A stretch of 64,000 bases of DNA from Sepioteuthis lessoniana (taxonomy: Eukaryota > Mollusca > Cephalopoda > Myopsida > Loliginidae), in NCBI GenBank assembly GCA_963585895.1, contig OY757917.1, positions 108,259,207 through 108,323,206 on the forward strand, written 5' to 3'. A program made the translations under genes and the position numbers. This document shows positions 55,960 through 64,000 of this stretch, one piece after another. Numbering within the stretch: the stretch's first letter is position 1; the number at the start of each line of letters is the position of its first letter. The notes beneath the pieces were generated by a model. That model was not told the origin of the DNA. It did no database searches and saw only the letters and a program-made list of their open reading frames with translations.

Positions 55960-57420
55960 TGCAGAATTCCCTAAGAGAACGTCTCTTATGAGTTCGTCCT
56001 TGCTTCTCTTGTTGAGTTTTGTTAGTCATGTGCGTCTTAATTGAATATTCTGTAAGATGGGTAGAAAGTGGTCGTATATCAGCTGTTTTGTGGGATCCTG
56101 CTTCCAGGATTTGTTCAAAACAGCACAGAATTATTTTGTAGTATCCATTTTTTTCTTTAAGTTTTGTTGATGTCCATCAGGTGCATTCACATAGTAGTAA
56201 GGACACAGCTACAACTTGGAAGAAATTCTATCTTATTTTAATCGGATAGAACCGACTTCCAGAATGATCGATTAAGTGCCAAAATCATTCAACACCTTTA
56301 CTAAGCCTATAGTGACATCACTTTTAGTAGATGAGGTTTTTTTGCCGCGGTTTGTGAACTGGTCTGAGACTGGCCACTTCGTGGATATAGCCTTATTTTG
56401 TCTAATACACATGTACAGTGTTTTATTCGCGTGCATGTATGGGTCAATATTTCTTCCGTGCTGTTCAAGGCTATGCAGTAGGTTTTTTCCATTTTGATAG
56501 AGTATTTATTAGTCATGATAAATCATCTGCATAATGTGCATCTGTCAGAGGTTCTGCAGGATATCGTTTGCGTTTTTGCATTTTTTAATGTGATACAAAT
56601 TTCTTATATTAAGTCGCTGGATTTTCAAAGTATGAAGATTAGGCAGAACATAAGCACATATCATACCAATATATCTCCAGCAACTGTGACAACAAAGTCG
56701 TTGTCGCTACCGGCAAACCATTGTTTCCGGGTATTTGTAAAGTGCGTCAGTAAAGGTATCATTTTCTTTGGCGATACTGTACATAATTAGTATTGGTCTC
56801 TTCTTTCTTCTGGGTATACAATCGAGTGCTTTGGAGAAATCTTACAATAATGTTTCTTTAAGATCGTTCTGTTTCGAGGATTTCACGGATTGTCAGAATC
56901 TGTGATGTTGTGGAGCGATTTCTTTGAAAGCCTTCATGGTTTTTTCTTAGAATTTTTGAAATTTCGAGTCGGAGAAAATTGAGAAGCCAGGCATTATCAA
57001 CCTTATCAACAACAGTAGTAATAGTTATGCCTCTGTAGTTATTTTCGACTTCCAGGTCACCCTCCATAGGAAACGGCAAGATACAACCTTTCATTCTTTC
57101 TTCTTTTGTGTTTTGTTTATAGACTGCATAGCATAATCGGAGAAGTATGTTGTTAACTTTTCTGAGAATGATTCGTCGAGGTCTGCTGCTTTTCTGTATT
57201 TTTTTTATTTCAATGCTCATTCAAGTTCTTCCTCTGGAAACTGTTCTATTTCTATGTTTATTTTGCCATTAATAACATTTTAGATAAGCTTATCAGTGAT
57301 TTCAGCAGGTTTTCCGAGCAGATTCTTGAAATATTCTTTCCACTATAAAAGTCTTTCGTCTTGGCTGTCAGCTTCTATCTTTGCTCTTGATATTTTTTTA
57401 CTTTCTGCTCTCTTTAGTTA
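55960..57420 (-). pseudogene. APE-type LINE remnant (reverse transcriptase)
   Basis: Minus strand: pre-RT linker near 57,350-57,290; fingers at 57,220-56,860 with LLRLCYAVYKQNTKEERMKG, ENNYRGITITTVVDKVDNAW, then ILRKNHEGFQRNRSTTSQIL, open for 120 codons; a palm box LTDAHYADDLS near 56,555-56,520; and the C-terminus near 56,180-55,960 (ILCCFEQILEAGSHK...RPLSTHLTEYSIKT). The region between fingers and palm box is shortened, so motif A is missing or very eroded. The family is the same as at 23,440-25,800. Confidence 0.75.
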
Positions 57421-57467
57421 CAATTTGTCATGCTATTCATGATTGCGTTTCCTCAACTTAATATGGG

Positions 57468-57502
57468 ATATATATGTATATATATATATGTATATATATA
57501 TG
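57468..57502. repeat. (TA)n/(TATG) microsatellite
   Basis: Short TA tract interrupted by TG. Confidence 0.85.
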
Positions 57503-57929
57503 AATACTTTTTTACAGCTCATTAGAAGCTGCAACAAAGTGCATAGCAAACAAAAAAGTGGCAACTTTAAATTGTCTGAAAGTATATTGTAGTTAAAAGG
57601 AAAGGAAATAACCTGAAAACAGCATCCTTACTTGATAAATAAAATCCAAGAAATGGCAATGCCAAGATACCTAGGAAAGCTAAGTGAGAACCACTAAACT
57701 CATAAAAAAAAGATAATTAGAATATAAACAATGCCAAATCAATAAAATCAAATGTTTGGTAGAAGGCAAATCATCACCATTTGTAAGGTGGGAAGTAAAT
57801 AAAGTGAATAGAAAGAAAAACACCTCCAGAAAAAAAAACTAAAAGAAATGGATAAATGGATATTTACCGAATTTGCTCAGAAAACGTCTCAAAATCACAG
57901 ATAGAGTTCAAACTCTGTTACCATGATGT

Positions 57930-58130
57930 CATAATCTAGCACGTAAGGCACAACCCCACGGTAAATCTCTATATGGGCAAATTATAAGGCAAACGGATTA
58001 TTTAGCCTTGTTAGACAACCAGTGTAGGAGATGGCAAACTCTGATTTCAAAAACAGGTTTATTTTGCTTGACATGTTGACCTTGTGTCACATCCTGTTCG
58101 TGACGGTAGGGTTGGATAAATGCATACATC
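57930..58130 (+). mobile_element. tRNA-derived SINE family B, body and tail
   Basis: Body and tail of the family: ACCAGTGTAGGAGATGGCAA, TTGTGTCACATCCTG and GGGTTGGATAAATGCA, in the order seen at 25,020-25,110. The pol III boxes are not preserved. Confidence 0.6.
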
Positions 58131-59720
58131 TCTAAATTAACCGGCCCTCGAAAATTACCCAACATTCTCGTTGCAATGAAAAATATTTTTTGTAAAAATA
58201 ATATTAAAGAAGGTGTGAATTATTATTTGCAAAATAATGACTTTTAAAATTGGCGACCAATATTCCGCAAAGAACGCCCAGACGAAACTACGTTCATGGT
58301 ATTTCGTGTAGCGTTTGAGGGATTAACTCCTGCTGAAAAATGGGATTTGAGATCATCAGAAGGACACGGATGTAAAATAGAAAACAAAAAAAAAAAAATA
58401 TAGTGAAAATTAGAAGGAAGGAAAGAAAGTGTCACAAAGTGAATAGAACAGAATGGATTGAAAGTGCGTGAAAAATATTTTTAAGAAAAAAATTTAAAAA
58501 TTACACTCCTTTCTCATGTTGAAAGAATAAAATAGTATAGCGTTTCGAATTGAGATAAGATTGCATTATTTATTTTTGGAAATATCGAATTCTTTCTACT
58601 ACAAAAACAACAATAATTAATGAAAATGTCATCCGGGCATAAATGTGAATTCTAGCTATCTGCAGGACAAAATTATTTGTATCAAGTCCAATTCCACATT
58701 AATGTAATATTTAATGTAAATAAAGAAATTTATAGGATTTCAAATAAAGTTTTAGAATTATAATTGTAGAATTCGATCGAGCATATTCTTAAATACAGTG
58801 AGTAAAATTCATTCGTCCGTTTGCTGACCTATGAAGACGGAAATAAAGAAAAATATCAAGGAAGAAATGTAAAAATCATGGAAGCAACACGCCCTTGATA
58901 AGAAAAATAAAATTTGAAAGCAAATACCCCCTAACAATCACCAAAAGTGAATGTATTATTTGAGAGAAAATGGAAAAAAAGTTAAACTGTAAATGAAGGT
59001 GCGTAAGCATGTGTGAGCAAGAATGTCCTTGGAAAGAAAGTTTAAATCGAAGTAAAGCCTTGCGTGCGAGCGTTTGTAGTGTTTTAGTGGTGACATTATA
59101 ATTTTAATTTCTGTGTGAGTATTTTGCTTTGGTAGTTCTGCTTTGTAGCTTGGAAAATAACAAATATTTGACTTTCTATGTCCTTATGTGTGGCAGCGAA
59201 CTGCAGATGACCTATCGGCTTCATTGATACATCAGACGCGGTCTTAAGGTTCCACATGATTAGAAAGGTTGCCGACTGATCTGTCTATCATTATCTACTG
59301 TGACATTCGGTGTCTGCCATAGAAGGACACCTGCGGAAGGTATTGTTTATTTTTATAATATTCTACTTTTAGTCGTTTATTCCCATTTTTACAGCATGTG
59401 TTTTTTAATCACATGGTTTGTTTACAATTATATCACATTTGTATTATTTTCGCTGCAAAAACGGTGCTTGTGCGTCTGACATATCAGTTCTATCTTTAGA
59501 CTTGATGCAAGATTTATTTTATGGCACTGTCTTTTGAGCTTAGAGTACGCTGACTAAACACACAGCAGGTTTGCCGCCTAAAAAAGTTTTTTTTGGGTAT
59601 TACATTAAACTTTATACAGTGGGGTGGCTCTATTTTAAAGTAATTTTTAAACTGTCTGTTAAAGTCTAAGTAATACAAAATAAACTCAGGTCTCCTGCGT
59701 CCTTCTATGTATTCCATTTG
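58131..59720. other. No gene seen
   Basis: A-rich anonymous sequence. A GC-balanced patch at 59,180-59,340 shows no recognised motif. Confidence 0.5.
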
Positions 59721-59727
59721 ATTTTAA

Positions 59728-60045
59728 CAGTGTTGTAGTCTCTGTTCTTCTGATCTCCAGTTTTCCCTGTCTTTTCCTAAGACTTTTGATTAGTTTCCTT
59801 GGGACCATCTGCAAGTAATACGACCGTCTAATTCATTTTCCACAACTTTTCAAGTTGTTTGGAAAAATTCAAGTTTCATCTTTTTTCGCTTTCTTTTATT
59901 TACAACCTATGGCCTGCAGCAACGCAAAATCCACTAGATTACAATATGTATTCTTCTAGCTAATTAACACTTAAGTTTTGTTTTCTGCCTAGGATTGGAT
60001 CATCTGTTTGGAACTCTCATTCGTCTCAAAAGACACTTTATTGCC
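59728..60045 (-). mobile_element. Dong-like LINE 3' fragment, old
   Basis: Minus strand retains the order of the endonuclease region: DPILGRKQNLSVN-like, then a VDFALLQAIGCK-like stretch equivalent to VDFAVPADHRIK, then LEIRRTETTTLLK, equivalent to VGGRVETIQTTALLR. Heavily diverged and truncated at both ends. Confidence 0.6.
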
Positions 60046-62830
60046 CAAAAGCTTTGAACACTTTCAAGCCAACATAAAACTAAAGCATCTTAGTACATTT
60101 TTGTGTTAGGAAGTTTTCAAAACTTCGGTATGAAGTACTCATTAGATTCAATACACTTTTGAACAAAGTAAATTTGAAACCATTTCATGTGAACGATTCA
60201 CCCTGTAAACATGGGTAAAAATGTAAGATTTATTGGTTTATCATGAAAAATGACCTAGTTAGTGTTTTAAAACGTAATGGAAAATGACTTGTAAGTCGAA
60301 ATTGTTCAACCTCCAAATTTGAAACTTTCCCATACTATAATCTTGTTCAACTTTTAGTATGATGTAGAGTAGACACAACTTGACATAAAACCACAAAAAA
60401 GGTTGCGGTTTTTTGCGGTTGGGGTACTTTGGCGTTATATTGACTAGCATAAAATATATGGAATAAGCTTCGTTCTTCTCGGAATATGAATCTTCTCATA
60501 TATTGATCCGTTTTTCGTTCGCAACAATTTTTTTCTGGTCACACTTCAACGGTTAAAAGATTTAAAAAATCCGTCGTCTTATATTACGTTTCACAAAACA
60601 CCCTAATTGTTTTGGAGAAAATAGCGAGAAAATATGGAGAATGAGAAAAAATTGTTTCCGCAATAAATTTTTGAACAATTATGTACATTTAACAACATAT
60701 TTTATTAGATGAGCAAACCAAACAGAAAAAGCATAAATAAATGGAGATGTGCTGAGAGGAATAATTTTATCCTACATTCGAGAGTCATTCAAGAAGTTCC
60801 AAGCCGCACCCAGATTTTAGAATTTTCTCTCATTTCTCATTATTAGCTTTACCAACAGAGAAATCAATTAAAAAATCTGAATCATTTTTTTTAGTTTAAT
60901 TAGAAATGGTTGTGTACAGCCACAACAAAAATCATCAGCTATTACTTTTCCTTCTGGGAAGACTTAGAACCTTTTGGACGGCCCTAATTCAGAGTTTTCT
61001 TGATTTATTATGAGTGGTAGTGTCTTACCGCCAAGAAATATACAACTAAAGCTTTTCTTTTAGAGTAAGCTTTTGAACATTTTGAATGATCCTAGTATGT
61101 GTATGTGAAGTTTTACAAATATTTAAAGTTTGTGAAAGAATTACAAATTTGACAAGCTTTCCTTTGTGTAGAATTAAATATAGCAGTGTGTAAGCAAGTA
61201 AGATTTGGAGATTGTATAATGTGAATAGTTATGCTATATCATATTCAGTGCAAATAGAGAACGATGGGTGTCATAATCTATGCGATACGAATTTTGATGG
61301 AGACAAATGCGCCCCTTTAAAAATAACTTTAACTGGCCTTTATGTCTTGGCATCTCTTAGAAGAAAGAGAATGAGATCTTTATACCCACTTCTAATATAC
61401 TGTTTAGACGTCTAGTTGTTATTACAAGAAATTGTTTTGTAGACAAGGGTAGTATTCGCTCATCCACGAGGTTAGAAATGTTTTTAAAAGTAAATAATAA
61501 AAATGAAGAGAAATTGGGAATTGAAATGTTTCGTTATAAGCACATGCAACTGTTCAATAAATAAAACATTTTATGGTATGTATAGTAAGAGCAATAGTAT
61601 GAACATTAACATATGATTGGCGTTGATAATGATGATAATGGTTATCATAATTACGATGATGACGTTCAGTTATTAAGTATGTTAATTAGAATGATTAAAA
61701 TAAAAACAAAATTGATTAAAATTTCACAAATGAATTAAATTTTGAAAAGAAAAAAAAATCAAAATATTAACTGGAAAATGTGAAACCTAATCTAAAGAAT
61801 AAACGAAATCAAATAGGGGAGAAAAGTGAAAATCAATAAGAACAAAGAAGAAGATGAAAATTCTGTGAGAGACTGATGTTAAGGGCATGTCAACCTGAGA
61901 AGGAGTATTTTATGACTCAAAGTTAAAGAACCACGTTGATTGTACGTTCATATTTACATATTTTATTAGTTGTTTCTTGAAGAGGTTAAAAGCAAACAGC
62001 TTTATCAAATACGAAAAAAAAATTGAACTGATCTTTTGGGACGATAGTAGGTACTATTTCTCTCCGAGTAGACAGAGAATAATCCCAGTGAAGGGATATT
62101 ACACACATTCCAGATTTCCAGAATTGTAGTCTCATCATGAGATGCAGCTTAATGTCATATACAAAACCCCCTTTTGGGGGGGAGCGTTATACTCTTTTGC
62201 AAGGGATTTAATGTATTTTAAACCATGACTAAAGAAGAATAAAGAAGTGGAGGAGGTGAAGAAGTTGGAGTAAATTTGAGTTATATTATACTCAAGAGAA
62301 AAAAAAAAAAACTTAATTCAAATATGCATGCTCAGGTTGAAGAGTGAGATATAAATGGCATTAAATTTAAATCTTTGCAGTTAGAGTAGACGACAGAGTA
62401 AAAGCACTGATTTAAAGTTTCGACTTAGAATCTACTTGGAATTTGTAAATTTAATCCTGGTGCGAAGATAAGTGGAAAGAAAAGTGACATTAAATCGGCA
62501 GAATATAATGGAAGACGAACAGATACGAAATATTCAAAGTCATAGGCAGCGGAAAGAAAACATGTTTCCGTTTTGAAATTCTCTACCGACTAAGAAAATG
62601 TTTTAAAGAAACCTGTTGAAGTCTGAAGAGACTGAAGCTAACTTTGTTAGTATAATAAAGAAGATGAATAAGGAATTCTGAATAAGGCTAATAATCTTAA
62701 TAGATGGACCTTACTCAACCGTTTTTTGAAGATGAAATGAAAGACAACTGAAAATAAGAGTAAATGAATACAAGGACAAAATAAAAACTAGTTGTCTAAA
62801 TTTCTGAGACGAAGCTCGATGATTTTTATC
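60046..62830. other. Long anonymous AT-rich stretch
   Basis: No gene, repeat or promoter motif recognised. The 67-codon frame at 61,212 (ENDGCHNLCDTNFDGDKCAP, two Cys) is not assignable. Confidence 0.5.
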
Positions 62831-62834
62831 ATTA

Positions 62835-63415
62835 AGGGTTTTCGGACTATTCTCTTCATCTTTATTGTTATTTCCACACCATTTCGGAGTTATGCCCTCG
62901 GGCCTTCTTCAGGTGTTTGTTGAACTTTGGAACCTACACAGAACTTCGAACTACGGCCTTTAATGAATCCACGGGGATCGCCTCTTCTGATTCCGTAAGC
63001 CAAAACCGGGAATAAGTGTTAAGTAATATGAGCACTGGTAAAAAATCATGTATAATCGTAGTAATCCTAGTCAAGTTAAATTTATAAGTCCAAAAAAATC
63101 ACCCTAAACGGTTATAGGCGTTGGTTCCCTAAGCTTCTAAGGAGACAATCATCTGGAGGTTGCAGGTTCAATTCTGACTGCAGGCGAGTAACAATACATG
63201 AATACTTAACACTTGTACCCGGTTATGGTTAACGGAATCAGAACAGGCTACCCACGTGGATTCAATAAAGGACGTAGTTCGAAGTTCCGTGTTGGTTCCC
63301 GAGTTCAACAAACACATGAGGAAGGATGGAGGACATATCGGCCAAAACTTTGTGGAAATAATCATTAATACGAAGACAATAGTCCGAAAAACCTTTATGG
63401 TAAAAATAAAAACTG
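62835..63415. repeat. Large inverted repeat with hammerhead-like core
   Basis: 62,835-63,000 and 63,235-63,415 are inverted copies (shared blocks CGTAGTTCGAAGTTC, GTTCAACAAACAC, AATAGTCCGAAAA) around a 235-bp spacer. In the left copy (minus strand) CUGAAGA at 62,912-62,906 is followed by a hairpin GCCC-GA-GGGC and GAAA at 62,885-62,882. The right copy is too mutated to fold the same way. This resembles Penelope-like terminal repeats; the class is inferred. Confidence 0.65.
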
Positions 63416-63633
63416 ATGGAATATACTTCAACTAATTTTTGAAAAATCACATTATCAGTTCTTCATATAATAAAAAAATGATTAATTCATTTATTGATTT
63501 TAATTCTTTTTTTTATTTAAAGAATTTAGGGAATAGCTCACATTATACGTTCATATCAACATTTTGAATAGCTTGATGAGCGTTTTGGACACAGTTTTAT
63601 GATGTCAAATTTTCCGATATCATACAAATAATT

Positions 63634-64000
63634 TGGTTGTTATTGGTTGGTTGTTTGTGTTTTATAGCATATCAACATTTGTAGGTTATTTAACGCCGAA
63701 TCCATTTTTATGAAAACAGTTCAATTTCAAACAATAAGTATGCTGTTTGAATGTAAGTACAGTTTAATTGGGAAAAACATTTCTTTTTCAAGCTATTCAG
63801 TTTAGTCAAGCAGTTCTAATTCAGCTAATTCAGTTTAATGTAAGTACCGATTTAGTTTTACACAGTTAAATGTCTAAACATTTCTCTATTAAACAATTTA
63901 GTGTAAGTACAGTTTCAATGTCCAAAAACAGTTCCATTTCAAATAAATCAGTTTAGAATGAGCATGCAATTTAAATGTAAGTACACTGTATATTTTTTAA
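63634..64000 (+). repeat. 570-bp interspersed repeat, copy 3 (cut by window end)
   Basis: Head TTGGTTGGTTG and TAGCATATCAAC...GTAGGTTATTTAACGCC at 63,650-63,700, then array units to the window edge. The GC-richer block would lie beyond the window. Confidence 0.83.

Overview
The window looks like intergenic or intronic DNA from an animal genome that is AT-rich and crowded with transposable elements. The mix suggests a mollusc, most likely a cephalopod (octopus-type): long (TA)n, (TA)n(TG)n, (GA)n and (CA)n microsatellites, several tRNA-derived SINE families, non-LTR retrotransposons with a restriction-like endonuclease, APE-type LINE remnants, a Penelope-like element and DD34D mariners. The organism is inferred from this mix. 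No host protein-coding gene can be supported, and essentially every recognisable coding stretch belongs to a mobile element. Almost all are broken by stops, frameshifts, deletions or inversions. The exception is a 421-codon Penelope-like reading frame.

Layout. 0-6 kb: a SINE carrying a hammerhead ribozyme core (the window starts inside it), the 3' end of an APE-type LINE, a nearly complete mariner sitting in a (TA)n tract, and a 5'-truncated Penelope-like element with a C-terminal GIY-YIG nuclease. 6-13 kb: microsatellites, a 570-bp interspersed repeat, and three hammerhead-like cores. 13-17 kb: reverse-strand copies of a LINE I call 'Dong-like' (R4/Dong type, restriction-like endonuclease). 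17-23 kb: SINEs, a full hammerhead-bearing SINE, and several foldback hairpins. 23-30 kb: APE-type LINE remnants interrupted by a tRNA-SINE, then long anonymous AT-rich sequence. 30-39 kb: a nested, partly inverted array of at least seven Dong-like segments around (TAA)n. 40-50 kb: microsatellites, SINEs, and a 701-bp TA-flanked element with 30-bp terminal inverted repeats and an internal hammerhead-like palindrome. 50-58 kb: two Dong-like copies tail to tail on a (TAA/ATT)n tract, a deleted mariner with telomere-like filler, and another APE-type LINE. 58-64 kb: mostly anonymous, with one Dong-like fragment, an inverted repeat with a hammerhead-like core, and a third copy of the 570-bp repeat.

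Three themes stand out. First, one tRNA-headed repeat carries a textbook type I hammerhead. The copy at 20.2 kb has the full core, stem II, helix III with a GUC cleavage triplet, and helix I. Two more copies are truncated by the window or mutated. Several unrelated sequences beside microsatellites show weaker hammerhead cores, as expected of decayed Penelope-like terminal repeats. Second, about 15 kb in 14 pieces comes from one Dong-like LINE family, and several of its 3' ends abut TAA-type repeats. Third, the DNA contains clear foldback structures of 60-200 bp that no coding feature explains. Family names come from memory of protein motifs; no database search was run.
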